Source of the DNA: Camarhynchus parvulus
Lineage: Eukaryota > Chordata > Aves > Passeriformes > Thraupidae
DNA length: 64,000 nt
Assembly: GCF_901933205.1 (NCBI RefSeq)
Contig: NC_044571.1
Coordinates: 57,101,994 to 57,165,993 of the forward strand
Direction of reading: 5' to 3'
The position numbers were made by a program, and so were the translations under genes. Of the stretch, positions 1 through 14,700 are shown in pieces. The notes under the pieces are model-generated. The model was not told where the DNA came from. It was given only the letters and a program-made list of their open reading frames with translations, and did no database searches. Position 1 is the first letter of the stretch; each line of letters opens with the position of its first letter.

Positions 1-3000
1 ATCTTTTGTAGAACATAAAATAGGATCAAAATATTATCCTGAAAATTGAAAAAGAAAGTAGCAATTACAGTTTAATCATCCCTGTTACAGTGCTTCTATT
101 CTACTTGCTTATTTCCACATCCTGCACTTATTGCCTAGAACACCACTGTTTCCTATACCATCATAAAATAAAAATAAATATAAAATATATGCAACTGGCA
201 AATGGACTTGGTTTTGAAATGCTTACAGATTTCATGTTGCTCACCAAAGATGTAGGGGAGAAAACAGTTCCGTGCTTTTTGTGAGTCCCTAAAGAATCCA
301 TGTAGAAAATTTAATGCAAATGTTATTCTATTTTTATGTCACATACTGTGCTCATAATAACTGAACAAATTATTGATTTTCAGTAGGGAGATTATTTAAA
401 ACACTTATTCTGTGCTTTCTGGATTAGTACTAACCATAAGCATGAAGCGCACTCTTATTTAAAATATGTAACTTACTATGTCACTGGAGAAACTGCTGAG
501 TTTACAGTAACATGCTACTGACATTTGATATCACTGCCCTGGCCTTTATATTTAAAACAAGTTAAATATTTATAAAATTTCTACATATGATTTTACAATA
601 GTGTAGTTTAAAATTACTATATATATTTCAGGTCATCAAGTGTTTCACCTGTAGGACTCACAGCTGCAAAAATTAAAATCATATTACCGTCAGAAATGCC
701 AATAACTCATTCTAGGTGGGACAAGGAGAATTCAAAAAACCCCCTGGTTATCAGTTTGCATGGAAGAGCAGAAAGAGGGGCATATTCCTCAAGATGTAGA
801 TGCTCTGATGTGCTGAAACACAGAGGATGATGAAGCTCGCAAGTGCCATTCCCTCCTGCATTTCATTTGCCTTGATACCCAGTTTTCCAGCCACATTCAC
901 AAACTGATGCCTCCTCTTGCTTTAGGCCCACTCATTCAGCTACACCTCACCTGCACCTCAGCCTCTAAATCCTCCTGATAAAAGAAATTCTCATGGCCTG
1001 GTCACCCACTGCAAGCCTATTAACTATGTTTGCAACTCACAGCATACATACATTAAATAAATTCTATGGAAGGTGAGCAGTTTTCACTATTGCAAAGTTT
1101 GGGACACTCGTCAGAATAATGGTTTTGCTGGTCTATAGTAGTTACACCTCAAAAAATATGAGACAGAATAATTTTGGACTGAAAGATCAGAAGCATCCTT
1201 AGAAATTTTACAGTAGAAGTGTGCAACAGTGCATTAGTGCCACAATCAGAAGTACATGAAAGACATACCTGTCGTATGAGTGAGGATTGATCACTTCTAC
1301 TTGTTGTCTTTCCTGCAGTTCAATATAAGGACACATCAATGTACATCTAAATGTTACAGGCAATTGTCTATTGCAAGGAAGTCTGTCTCTAATTCTACCT
1401 AATAGAAAAGAAATGCTAGCAAGGGCAATCCTCTGTTAGTTCATTCTGCAACAGGTGGGACCTTTTTTATTTTTATTGACAAACTCTCTCCACTGAACAA
1501 GAATTTATGTGTATAAAAGTGTTTTGAAACCATATCATGTGTCTCAAATTAGATTGTAGATGTTGAAATATAATACAATTCCCCACTCTCCAGACTTTCT
1601 TCCCTCATGTTTCTGTGAAAGGACAGACTCAAATTAACATCAGTGAAGGTCATGAGTCACCTATTTCATGTAGTAGAATCTGTCAGGAGAAAATTTTTTC
1701 GGATAATTCAGCCTATGTGCATGAAATGTAATCTGTGTAATTTCTGACCACTGAAGTTGAAATTATGTTGAGAGGTAATTTTTTTAATGCAGACACTGAT
1801 ATTTCTTCCTATTAATTCTGTTAAGTGATGTGGTAGGAGAGACTCTCCAAAGATTGCTTTGAACCTTTATGTGATCAACACAAAAATGTTAGTAGAATAT
1901 TTCAACATTTTACCTTATGATTCTATTATTCATTTACACATAACTACAAAAGTGGAAGCCACATCCAAGCTTATCTATTGGAATATGCCATTGTTTGATA
2001 TATTTGGTCCCTTTATTTCTCTTGTTAAAACAAACTGCCCATCCTCAGACATCCAGTTGACTAAACGCTGCAGCTACATTATTTTCTGCATTAAATGGCA
2101 CCAAGTTTGAATACACTTATAAAAATTTGTATTTGAAGGATATCAAAAGCCAGACCCTAATGGCTTTTGTTAGTTGTCACTCATGGTTTTAAATTGCTCT
2201 CTTTCAATATGATATCATCTTTATTAAAAGGAAGTTATGGATTATCAAAATATGCATATAAAAAAGGAAGGATACAAGTCTTTGGTAGAGAAGGAGTAGA
2301 AGCTTTATTCTGTTTTATTCCCACTGACAACTTGCCATTTGTTCCTGAGACAAGGAATTTCTCTAATTATTTTTAATTAAATGGAAGGAATAAGAGTGGT
2401 TGCCATCTACATTTTTAAGTAGACTTTTTGTCAGCCTGCAAATGAAAACCAGTACCAAAATCAAACGTAACACTTGTACCCCACTACATCAGTCATTAGT
2501 TCACAATCTGTGGTGAAGAAAGCATAATGAAATTTTTCTGAATGTGTTAAGATTTCTCCTAATGATTGAATTATCATTTGTACTTCAAGTTTTAAGAAAT
2601 AATTTTTTGCTCTTTGTTGAGTGCTCAATGTCATCTTTCCTTTTGTTAGAAAGTAAATTGAATAACTCAAAGAAGCTTTGTGCAGAAATGTTTGCTCCTT
2701 TGTTCAGTCCCAGAATGTTGGGAATACAGATAGCCTCCTTTCTTTGCAACAGCAAGTGTAATAGCTTTGACAAGAACATGAGAAGGATAGTTGTGAGCAA
2801 AGACAAAATGCAAATAATATGGCTTAGGGCCCGGTTAGGGAACAACTAGCACAAGTGTGAGCTATTATTGCCGTGTCAAGCTTTGCTGAAGTAATTTCAA
2901 GCTTCAAAATATTTATTTTGGAATTGATTTGAAAAAAAAAGTCTGAAAAATAAAATAAAATTGGACTACTTGCCAGTACTTTGCTGATTATATGATATAT

Positions 3001-5769
3001 GTAACAGCTCTTTCCTGAATTCAGAAGAGATGGGTTTGAGCTGCATTTTAGTAGAATGTCCAAAATGAGTGCCTTCCATAATTGGGCAAGGCTTTAATAT
3101 CTTATCATGTACAAATAGCAAAATCTTTATGAAATAATTTTGACTTTGTTCTCCTTTGAAATCATACAAAAACAGCTAAGCACAAAAATTTATGCGAATT
3201 TTGGCACCTAAACTGCCAGATCCACAAACTGTAGGACTTCAAGAGATTTAGTTCAGACTATTAGTAATTTGCGTACTTCTTATCACCTATTGTCTAAAAA
3301 AACAAAATCTGTTTATTTTTTCTCTTGTATCATCCTGAAGTAGAGATGCTGCATGATGGTTGGTCTGGAGCATATCACAATGAATAAGTACATTGGTCAA
3401 GAGTTTTTTTACCTAGGCCTTTCTCATAGTTCAGCTGCCAGTCCCTCTAGCCAGTCCCAGGGCTTTACAGACCTGCAAAATTTGCTTAGGCAGCAATTTC
3501 AGTAAGAAGGAAAGGAAAAAGAAAAACCCAGGAAGCAAACAGCATTTTGTTTAAAATAGGAGCACAGATCACATTCTAGCAGCACCAAAACCTACATTGC
3601 TGATAACACTGCCAGTACAGAAACAAATAATCATTTTGGGAGATGTGATTTAATTTTCCTTCCCTAAACAGCTACAAAAGAATAAGAATATCTTAGGTAA
3701 CTTCTTCCTTTTTATCTCTTGTGACAGAAAGCTTCATGGGTTTCTAAGCCGTTCCTACTGTCCCCCAGACTTTGTCAGTGTTGGTGAGACAGCAGAGGTG
3801 GAAGGTACACAGAAGAGTGTTGACAGCTCTGCTTGGCTGCGTTATTTTTCCCCACGTGTAATACCTGCGATGTCGCATTGATATAACTTTCTTTTCGCGG
3901 CACTCCTCCATTTCCTGAGTTATACTGACTGCCCTTCAAAATCACAGCCTGGAGGTAAATCAGCAGTGTCTACTGGGCCTATTTTAAACAAAACTACCAG
4001 AAAGATGCCTCATGAAAGCATTCTGTGTGGTAACACCCTGCCAAAAATGGGCCATCCTGCTCAAGAAACAAGCTTTGTCAAGTCTGACTACATTTCAAGA
4101 ACGTAGAATTATGATATTGCCCTCCTTCATGGCAAATCCTGCTTATCGCAATCATCGCATGGTGAGGTGTTCCACATTCTGTGATCCAACAGCTCAGAAC
4201 TAACACTGTTTTATTTTAAACTGTAATCTAAATTATAACTGCTTCAGGGATCACTTCAGACTATGATTACAGGTTGCACTACCAAAAATCAGTGATACAG
4301 GTGTTAAATTATCATGATAATGGTCTCCTGGTGCAGAGAAACAACCCAGAATATATTTCAGCTCCATTTTCATAACACTTTTGAAGATTCTTTTGCATGC
4401 AAGTGAGTGAATTCTTCCTGTTTTCAGAAGCATAAACAGCTGGTGACCTCCTCTCTCTCTGCATTATCTTACAGCATTTTAACTTTAGTGGAGATTGCAA
4501 ATAATTATCATAATAATTATATTTATTACAGCACTGCAGAGCTGATTTGGAACTCATCAGGTAATATGAATTACTTTTTAAAATAAAGACTTAGGATTAG
4601 CTACCAGGTAAAAAAAAGCTGTGAAAGCCATCTAACCAATGTTTAGATAGATGCATTGTTTATCTACTGAACTAGTCAAATCTAGGTCTTTTATATATAT
4701 CAAGAGGAAAAAAAGAGAATTTAATAAGCACTATGCTCCTGACTTATTTTTTCTAATTACTTTACTATGAGATGAATTTGCATTTCTATTTCCTTCTAGT
4801 AACTACAAGTGGAGTTGAAGGTGCCTGCTCTGGATCCAGACATACTCATAAGATGAATCTCCTCCATGCAGTCAACATAGCAGTACTTCTTAATGGTAGG
4901 CTTGACTGCAGGGTCAATCCAGTCCAGCTGTGGAGAAAGGAGCACTGTTGTGGAACAGTTAAACCCCACAAAATCACAAGTATTTACTCTGCACTGGATG
5001 GTTTTAGAGGGAAAGGAAGGAGAGAAATAAAGGCCCTTAGTCTGATAAATCCATGTTCAGTGTTAGCTGGCTCCACCATATTTCAACTGAGCTGCTTTCA
5101 ACACCTGAACAAGCACCATTGCCTGTGCAGAGCACAGCCACCAACATTTTATGTGTCCTAACACATCTCTGCTCTATCCATATGGATAAGTTAAATGTCT
5201 CTGTGTCTGTTTTCCAGCGCTGAGGTGACTGGTGTGGGACAGCCCTAGTTTTTGTGCTATTATCCATACAACAACAGTGTTGCTTTAAACATGCAAACAT
5301 CCTGCTATCCAAATTCCCCAGCCTGGTGAAATAAAAGGGAATACTGTCAAGTGGTCAAAATTATTCCTGAGAGTTTCTTTCAATTTGGCAACAGAGAGAG
5401 CTGGGGTCTTGGGGTCACTTGCAGGTTTTACTCTCCATGCCCAGACTCTCTCAGGGATTCCACCTACCCTGACCACTTCCTTTTTAACCCCAGTCGAACT
5501 GATAGAAACTTTTCACAGCTGCTGCTAGACCTGCTGCTGAGCAAGAGCCTGAAAAGACATTTTTTGCACCAAAATCTCTCATGAGAATAAATCCCTACAT
5601 TGAATTCAGACTAATTAATGAACATGGGTAGATGCAGCTATTGTTTGGTGAAGTAACAATGGAATGCAATCCTATTTCTCATTTTCTTTCAAGAATTCTT
5701 TCAAGAATTTTTAAATATATTAAAAGCACAAAGATGTTTAGAGATAAATCTGTTGCTTGATGAGGTCAG
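1..5769. other. Intergenic AT-rich DNA, no gene seen
   Basis: No frame here has recognisable homology. The longest (4772-5161, plus) begins with a hydrophobic stretch but has nothing else to support it. The only local feature is a small CpG cluster at 3838-3900. Confidence 0.7.
3745..3905. promoter_or_regulatory. CpG-retaining patch with a CACGTG E-box (candidate regulatory element)
   Basis: Six CpG dinucleotides fall within 3840-3900, with one more at 3749, in DNA that is otherwise nearly CpG-free. A perfect CACGTG lies at ~3854-3859. It is not a recognisable repeat. It is too small to be a CpG island. The regulatory role is inference only. Confidence 0.25.
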
Positions 5770-6692
5770 TTGCCTCACAAGTAAGTCTCTTACACTGATG
5801 ATGGACACTGGGCCACCTGGAACCTTGTATTGGAAGACTATAACTAGGACGATAAACTCCCAGATGAATCTGAACTTGTTGGAGACTTGCTGTTCCATCT
5901 GGATACACATGGGGCCTCAGGGGAGCCATCCTAAGGTACTGAAAGAGGCTGGTGATGTTACTGCAGGGCCTCTCTCTGTTATTTCTCAATCATCTTCAGA
6001 GTCTGCGTTTCCCCCTGGAATGCAGGTTGGCAAATGTTGTGACAGTCTTCAAGAAGGGTAAGAAGGAAGGCCTGGTAATTACAGGCCTGTCAGTCTCCCT
6101 TCTGTGGTAAAATTATGCAGTTACCGACATTTACTGAAAAAACACTTGAAAGACAACACAGTCTTTGGTTATAGCAAGGTTAATGAGGGGAAAATCCTGC
6201 TCAACAAATGTAATTTCCTTTCGTGACAAGGGGACCCACCCAGTTGATCAAGGGAAGCCAGTTAAAGTGTTTTATTTTAGCAAAGCTTTTGATTCTGTGT
6301 CTTGTAGAGTTTTTCTGGACAAGAGATCTATTCAGCTGAAAGAAGAGAAAGGGTGGCCTCATCAGAGTCAAAATGTCCTCAAGGTGGGCTGTAGAAGGGG
6401 AGCTGCTGATCTCCTCTCTCTGGTGACCAGCGATGGGATTTGAGGAAATGGAAGGAAGCTGCACCAGTGAAAGTTCAGCTTGGACATTAGGAAAAGTTTC
6501 TTCACTGAGAGGGTGGTCAGTCACTGAAACAGGGTCCCCATCAAAGTGGTAATGGTCCCAAGCCTAGAAGAATTCATGGAGTGCCTGGATGATGCTGTTA
6601 GCCATATGATTTAGTTTTTAGTCCTGTGAGGAGCAGGAAGTTGAAATCACTGTTCCTTGTGTATCCCTTCCAGTATGAGTTATTCTGAGTGT
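5770..6692 (+). mobile_element. CR1 LINE fragment with RT remnants, internally deleted
   Basis: Plus-strand translation shows degraded CR1 ORF2. GPQGSHPKVLKEAGDV (near 5910-5960) matches the conserved 'GP.G.HP.VLKELADV' segment before the reverse transcriptase. The DNA near 6045-6105 matches the 'KKGKKEDPGNYRPVSL' region. The frame at 6165-6443 contains GKSCSTN and FSKAFDSVS, the RT 'FSKAFDTVSH' block. At ~6325-6380 it jumps to the CR1 3' region (LLSLVTSDGI; then the sequence 'ttggacattaggaaaagtttcttcac'-like). It ends near 6692 in the usual CR1 terminal sequence. More than 1 kb of RT and downstream sequence is missing. Frameshifts and stops make it non-coding. Confidence 0.9.
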
Positions 6693-9210
6693 CTGCCTTA
6701 GAAACCAATGTGGAAACTACATTGATGTTCCAAGACTTAGGTTTTATAAAGGCTGAAATGTAAAAATAGGTTTCATGCTAACCATGAATTATTATAAGCC
6801 ATTTACTCCTAGTTTTCTTTGCCAATATGAATTTCTAATTATATAATAGCTTTGTAATACTTCTACATTTGCATACTTACTATTAAGGTGTTCCTGTTAC
6901 TTATAATGGGCACTGAAATTTTAAGTCTCTGTATTATCCATGAACAAGGTGATGTAATAATACCAATTTAATTCCTCAGAAGATGGACACAAAATTGAGT
7001 GTTGCTGTATGTGGAACTGTTTATCCAATTTAAGCTTATTCTCACTGAGGTCATTTCAGTCTATTGAATAGCTCATAATGCAGAAAGCAAGACAGACTTA
7101 ACAAGGGAAAGAAAGAAGATTAAAAAGAAAAAGAAGGATTACTTAAAGAAGATGTTCTGTGGTGAGAAGGAAGCTTTGAGCCTTGTAAACTGTGAGATTT
7201 GACTTACAACTCAGCACACTGCACTCATGTATCACATATGTACATGTACAAATATTGGCACCACTGAGTTAGTGGCCATCAATATATTCTGACTTCACAA
7301 AACACTCAGCAGCAGAATTTATAATTCAGCTATTTTCAGAATAATAACTAAAGAAATTTAATCTTTAATTAAGGAACTTCAAAACACATCTTTTCTTCTA
7401 ATAGCCAGCACCTGCAGCACATGAAAATGATTTGTTGGGATTACTAGATTTTTCTAATATTACAGAGACAATTGACTGTACCCATATGCGCATTTAATGT
7501 GTCTTTCAATGAACAAAAATAAAGAATTTTTAAGGTGATTCATTCATGAAAAAAGAGGGAAAATGTTCAGTAATGCATTATAAACATAGTTAATGATTTT
7601 AGAAGAGATCTGCACTAGTGCTGGACAAGATAATAAAGATTGCAGACTTAATGGCTTTGGCATTCAGAATATTTAACATAAAACCATTTGGTAAAAATTA
7701 CCTCAATGACGTATCTAGGTGATACTTTATCTTGAGCTGAATACCATAAATTTTTCTATTTCTATGAGTTTATGGGTATGCCACAGAATGCTAAATTTTT
7801 TCATCCAGTTTCTGACACTGGCACAAATAAAATAGAATATTCACTATTTTTATTCTGTTATAAGGGAAACAGTTGGGTTTAGTTCAGATTTCTAGATCTA
7901 AATCTGTCCAGTTACAACATATATTACAGCACTTGGATACATCTGTTGCAGTATATTTCCTCACACTGCATTCAATGTAAGGGCCTGGTTACTATTAAGG
8001 ATAATTCATATTTGTAAGATTTTGAAAGCAGAGGAACTCCCACGACAGAGAAGACAAATGGGAACAATAATGTTTTGTGAATTACATAACATTTACAATC
8101 CTATGCACCTAAGGGCCATTAAAATTTACATTAAACCTTAAATAAAGTTTCTATGAAATTGTTTTGTTATTCCTACTTTATAAATGAGGAAATTGAGGCT
8201 CAAAAAGAGCAATTCATTTTCTGAATGACACATATAAATTATTTCAGCAAATCAATACAGGCCTATAGTTTAAGCTCATAAGTTTGAATCTTATTTAAAC
8301 ACTCTGAGAAATAAATATCACATGCTTCCTTTCATTGAATTACACCTTCTTGTTGTTGTTTTTGCTGTTATTAGAAGGAAAGTAAAGCCTATTACTGGAA
8401 AAGTAAGGTTGTCTCAATTATAAATAAAAAATCGACAATGATAAAACTGAAGTCTTAACACATGACTGAAACCCCTGAAGCTATTCCCAAACTTTCAAGA
8501 AATTCTAGCATACTGTAATAAAATACGAACATGACATGCAGGTATAAAACCCATAATTTATAACTTAATTTCCATTTTTCCAAATATTCTGGCAGGTCAT
8601 CCAGCAAATGGTTGAGAGCTAAGTTAACAATTCCTGCAGGTCAGTACAGTTTAGCAAGGAGAGGAAAAGATAGAAGTCAAACAAATAAAACTTTTGTAAT
8701 CACTGATTTCTCACCTTAAGGGAAGGATGCTAGTGGCCAGAAGGATTGCTCAGAGAAAAAGTGGTCTGCTACACAATATTCTGTAGACTCTTTCTCTGCA
8801 GTGAGTGGGAAAAATAGGAATTGATCCTATAAATTAACAGCTGTGAATCAGAAGTTGCAGCAACCTGGCAGACTGATGCTTTCTAGGATTTTAGCCCACT
8901 CCTCCAAGAGCAGGCATTGGCATTTCAATGAAATGTTAGATAGTTTGCTCTCTGTAGAAAGACCGCCACAAGCTAAAGACAGACAGAATGTGAACAAGCA
9001 CTGTGCAAGTTCCCAGTGCAAGCTTGTCTATGTGATTTATTCCTGATTAGTAAAATTTTGCATTTCAGCTCTTGTCATCAATGCAAATTGCTAGATATCC
9101 TCTGTTACTCCAGAGAAAAGAAGTATTTAACATATTAACTCTGTATCTGCTTTCTTTCTGGTCATTTCCAGAAGTTCCATCAAAGTCTTAGTATTGATGT
9201 TGAACAAATA

Positions 9211-9238
9211 TTCACATGGAATCACATGGATATCACAT
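9211..9238. repeat. 10-bp near-tandem repeat (TCACATGGA)
   Basis: ttcacatgga, atcacatgga and tatcacata follow one another. A short degenerate array of no evident function. Confidence 0.75.
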
Positions 9239-10277
9239 ATAGCAAATATGTTCTAAGTTGGGTTGTATTTGAAAGACAAATAAAGGTACAACTTTTTCTT
9301 CTGGGGGCCTTCTGTTGTCTCTGAACACAACAGCACATAGCAAAGAGAATGTTCTTCACTTGATAAAATAAATATTTAAATATCTAATGTATTTAAGAGA
9401 ATACCAGCCATCTAAACTTTCTGAACAAGAGTTTTAATAATACAAGAAGATAATGTTGTGGCTTTTTTCTTTCCCTGGTGGAAAACCTGCTGAGGTAATT
9501 GGCCATTTCTGGCGTGACCTGTCATACAAATTGCAGATGAATTTAATGGGTTTATCTGCTTTCATGTGAAAGTAAATAAATATAATTTATTTACTTACAT
9601 TTAATAGAATGTAGGTATTTCAATCTTCCAGCACCAAAGTTTACTGTGATTTTTTTTATTGTCTTGCAAATTAGTCAGAATTTTATCTGCTATTGTGAAA
9701 CAAAGATGCATCTTACACATTTTTTTCACTGACTCATACTTGCTGAGTTTTTTACTTTCATCCTTACCTAGATGGGCATCTGTGTGCAGTTACTAATTGT
9801 TTCTTATGACTTCATTGGTGTACTTCAGCTGAGAAGGTAATTCAATACTTTTTGTGATTGAAACATTCTATAGATTTATTTGCCCCATATTTTCTGTTCT
9901 TTTCATAATAAATTACTTTAGAACAGTCGTTCCTGACCTAAATGCTTACTGCTTTTTTTCTGCCCCATTTATTTTATCAATGTGCCCACTCCATCCATTT
10001 ATGGTGCTTCATAAGGGTGTTTTTATAAAAGTTTTTTACAATTTATTACATTTATTTTAATCTTTATTTTTAATAATTAATTACAATATTTTTTCATTAT
10101 TATTACATTTTTTTAAATATATATTCTTTAGTTCCTTTAAGCAGATGTACCGGGTAAAGGCCACATTTTATGAAAACTATTTGTACTGCCAATGATTGTT
10201 TATGTTATTCCCAGTATTATGTACATAACTTGCTACAGATGTTAAAAAGGCACTGATAGTTTTTGCCATACATGGGA

Positions 10278-10294
10278 TTATATATATATATATA
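10278..10294. repeat. (TA)n microsatellite
   Basis: Eight TA units in an AT-rich setting. Confidence 0.9.
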
Positions 10295-11389
10295 CATAAA
10301 ATATTTGCAAAAAATTCTAGTTCATGTGCATCTGAGCTTGCTATTTCTCAACCATTTTGCACAGTTTTCCTGTATGTAAAAATATGGATGTTGCATGATA
10401 TCTGGCTCACCACCTCCAAGAAAAATACATTGCACATCAAATAGTCTGCAACAAAAATACAGTAGTTTACAACCCGTGTCAACAAATAATGCCTTCCTTG
10501 GGGCACGAATGTCAGAGCTAGAGCATAGGTAGTTTTTTTATTCTGTAAAGCAAATGCTTTTAAGGATGTCTCACATCCATTTCTATATAATTACGAGAAA
10601 CAAAGCAACACAAAATTGTGAACATTATGAAATGCTAATTAAAAGTAATAGACACAAGATAACAAATCAGCAATTCAACACCATTTTTGCTTTGAACTAG
10701 TTGGTGTTGTCCCTCTAATTAATACCATGTCATGTTTTCATGCTTCATGTATCCAATTGCTGTGCCATCCATTCAACCACTTCCCTCAGGGGTTAACAAT
10801 TTTAGTCTCTGTGTATTTTGAATGATAATATTTGTATTCTAAATTCAAAGGGCATTTTCATCATTGCTTTGAGTTCTATATGAGCTAGCTGTCTTTTTAT
10901 TTTTAACAAGATAAAAGGATACCTGTGGTTTTACTGAAACTATATAAATTCCTGATATCTTATTTTGCTAAATCATTGAGCTAATTTTATTCACATACTA
11001 GCAAGTGCTTTGGTCAGAGACACAAATATTTGCAGGCATACATGCAAATCTGTTCTAACCCTGTTTCAACAGCTAGTAAAATGTTTTGTTTCCTACACTG
11101 AAAACATAAACATTCAAGTCTTACATAAAGTGGTGGAATCTTTGTCCATAACCTCAATAAGAAGGTAACTGTTCAAGGGCTTATGCACTCCATGAGATAA
11201 AAATGTAACAATACGAAACACCACAAGATGATAGAAACAGAAATTTAAGCAGACAAATTACAGAGAGCAATGAGGACATAAGATCATATAATTCTAGTAC
11301 CAAATTGAATGTGATCTTAATAAGAGCATATGAATATAATGCCCACCAGAAGAGAAAATTCTGATCCTCATACACTTGCAAGGAAGCAA

Positions 11390-11756
11390 AAGCATGTTCA
11401 GTGTGATGTTTTCCCATGGGCAGGCAGGTGTTCAGCCACCCCCAGGAAAGCAGGGCTTCATCTTGTGTAAAGGTAACTTGGAAAATCACATGTCATTACT
11501 TTGGTAGGCCCTCTCCTTCTTCCTCCACCTTTATATGCTGGGCATGGTGCCATATGGCCTGGAACATCTCTTTTGTCAGTGGGGGTCAGCTGCCCCAACG
11601 AAGTCCCCTTCCAACTTTTTGCACACCCCCAATCTACTCACTTAGTGGGGTGGGGTAAGATGCAGAAAAGACCTTGACTCCAGCACAAATTCAAAATATA
11701 GTCCCATGCTGGCTACTATGAAGAAAATTATCTCAGCCAAAATCAGCATATGATTC
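11390..11756 (+). mobile_element. Endogenous retrovirus LTR, 3' portion (solo)
   Basis: This block resembles a common avian LTR family. It holds gtgttcagccacccccagga, then a TATA-like ctttatatgctgggcatggt, ggtcagctgccccaacgaag, gtggggtggggtaagatgca and a terminal ccaaaatcagca ending in CA near 11752. The upstream part of the LTR is not recognisable and no gag, pol or env lies on either side. I therefore read it as a worn solo LTR. The family identity is from memory. Confidence 0.72.
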
Positions 11757-14700
11757 AAAAGCAGAAGGCAGTGCATGATATAGTGAGCAGTATCCAGCTG
11801 AGTAGGAATGCATTTTGTCTTGTTGTGCTTTAGAAAGTTCAAAATAAAAGAAAAAGGCACCTGGAGGAAAGGGACAGGTAGATGTAAAAGAGGAGGAAAG
11901 ACAGTTGAGGGGAAAGAATCAGTAGAACTAGGACACCCAGAGGGAGAGTCTGGTCCACACAATTCTAGGCATCACACCAATGAGAAATATCAGAGTAGAC
12001 TTCCTTTTATACCTTACTGCAGCAAGTCACCCAGTATTCCTGGCTTTTAAGGTAGTACTGTCAGATTGGGAAAAATGTTAGGATTTATATGTCACTGTAT
12101 ACTCTACATCATGAATTCATGTGAACATCTATAAAAATCTCTCTCTTTTTCTAAAGACATACAAGTATTTATACCTGTATGTATACATTTATATGCATAA
12201 ATGTATTAAAAATCTGCATAATCAGTTTTCTCTCATCTTCTGTAGAGAATAATTCTATTTATGAGAGGCATCTAAGATTAGAAAAGCACCTCTCGCTTCC
12301 ATTAACTGTGGTGAAGATAAATGACTAGTTTTTACTAGATACCTAACAATTTCATAGTTCAACTTAATTGTAAGCATATGAACTGAGTTCTGACTCTTAA
12401 TTAGGCAAATTTGTACATCTGTATTTTTACTTAAATAGTTATGAAATAACAGTTCTAAATTTCTGCTCAGTAGCTAGGAATAATTGTACAGGATTAATGA
12501 GTTTGCACTGATGTAAAAAAAGAACCAGAATTCAGAAGCATAAGTTATCATTTCTGTTCTTATGCTGTTATTCACAAATAGATTTCTTCTGTTTCATTAA
12601 AGTTGTTCTTGTACTAAAAGTGCAAAAAATCAGCTATAGTGTTTTTTGGAATTCTTAAGTGGAAACCAGAATAATTTCTTGTATAGCTATTTTTTCCACT
12701 TATATGTCTTTGTAATAAAATTTTGCGGTACTTTTCTTTCTTTTCTATTTCTGGATATAATCCAGAAGTCTAAGTGCATATCAGCTATCATACACATTCA
12801 GAAAAGAACCTACAATGAAGTCATCATAGCATAGGAAGAAGCACAGGCTATATACAGTTGAAATTGGACCATGGTAATACTGAGATCAACTCTTCTGTAC
12901 AATTCATCAAATTTTGTGATGATAACTATATTAGAAATCAGTTGTCAACCACTATAGGTTTTCCAATGAGTACATGTATAAATCAGAGTTAAAATTAAAA
13001 ACTAAATGGAAAGTGAGCAGAAATAACAAGACAAAACTTGCTGCTTGAACTGATCTTTGCTACTACCACTTCAAAAATAAATGGCTTATAGCAAGGATTC
13101 TGCCTCCTGTTCTTACACCTTTATATGGGAGCCCTACAGAGAGATGTGCTGTTTTCTGAGCATTGAGTGGGATAAGGAAAGGATAATTTTTTAGTGCCTT
13201 GACACAGAAAACCTCCAAGAACAACCATAAAAAAAAACCCAAAAAATAATGCACATGCAGTGCCTAAAGGGCTCTCCCAAAGGCATTGGAAAGACTAAAT
13301 CTCACAGACACTTTACCTCGATGCTGAGCAGACAACACTGTCCAGCTGTTGATGGCATAATGCAATGGGAAAACAGTGCATTTCTGTTTGGGACTCACAC
13401 ATCTGCATTAGAGGGAAAACCTTGTGCTACTGTACTACTTTTGTATCAATATCTGGCATCTGCAACTGAATGAAATGCAGATAATTCCTAAACAGCTTTC
13501 AGAACGTCCCATAGTCCACAGAGTGCAGAGTTGCAGCTGACAATAATGCCAAATTGGGTCCCTAAAGCAGAAGAGTGCTGTATCTGCAGCAGCCAGCCTG
13601 GCCTCTTATAACTCAGATGTAACACCAGAAATGTGCTAGATTAAATATGGAGCTGAAAACATTACTTTTTATAATAAAACAACAAATATTTTATCTGAAA
13701 AGAAAATAAAGTGTTTGGCAGATTGAAGTGCTTCATTCAAAGATGTTTTAAACTGAGCGAGAGTTTTGAGCCAATGATATAAATCCATTTTGTCTTGCCT
13801 ATACTGTCCTATTCTATTGCCATCACCACTTTATCACATATAGATGCAGTAGCAAAAGCTGAAGACCAGATGAAGCTAAGCTGAAGACACAATAAAAATA
13901 GGAACAAATGATTGGTTGAGATTCCTGCATTTCAGCTGGTGGTTGCTTGTCAGAAAAGTGAATGCTACACCCTGACAGAAACAAAGTTTTTCTTTAGATT
14001 TGATTGTACTGCTTTTATGTTAGTTTATTTTTTAATAGCTTGCCATAAAAACCCAAGCTAAAATAAATGTGTTATGCAAAGCCACAGAGACATCAAAACA
14101 AAATGGAAGCTGTTTATATAACAACTGCAGCAAAATTGAGAATGCATGTTGAGTCAAATGTACCAGAGCAGGAGACAATTCTTTTTTGTGTTCAGAGAGG
14201 CTTGAAAAATTTTTTGAGTTAAATGTTCAAGCATTTGCACAACAACAAATCATTCTAGATTTTAGAAATGTCTGAAGCTATTATTCTCAGTTCTGCCCCT
14301 CAAATTACCCCAAATTTTCTGTTTCATATATTGCGCATCAGTGCCCTGCAAACTGAAAGGGACAAAACCAGCTTAATTTCCTACTATTTTTTTAGTCTTT
14401 ATTCTTTTCAGCCTCATTGCAACCAGATGGCCTAAACTTAAATACAGTGGAAACCAAGAACAGAAGTTTCTGTAGAAGCTCTTAACTCTGCCCCTTCATG
14501 CCTGTTGACTGGGTTTTCTCTTACCTGGTTACCAACTCTTAGACAACCAGAAATCAATTTTGAGGATTTGGGTGTATGCTTATCTTTACAGACTGTCATA
14601 ATCACCACTGACTTCTGCAATTTTTTCTCATTATCTTAGTTTTTTGTAGGTTGAGAAACAGTCTAACAGAGTCAATACTATATTCCCAGTCACAATGGCT

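Larger units (their letters stand above)
6693..11389. other. Intergenic AT-rich DNA, no gene or identifiable repeat
   Basis: I see only short chance frames, a (TA)n run near 10.28 kb and a 10-bp repeat at 9.21 kb. Nothing else is recognisable. Confidence 0.65.

Noticed and set aside
4772..5161. 129-codon plus-strand frame starting with a signal-peptide-like hydrophobic run and containing eight cysteines
   Set aside because: No recognised cysteine framework, no splice or promoter context, and a frame of this size is expected about once or twice by chance in the window.
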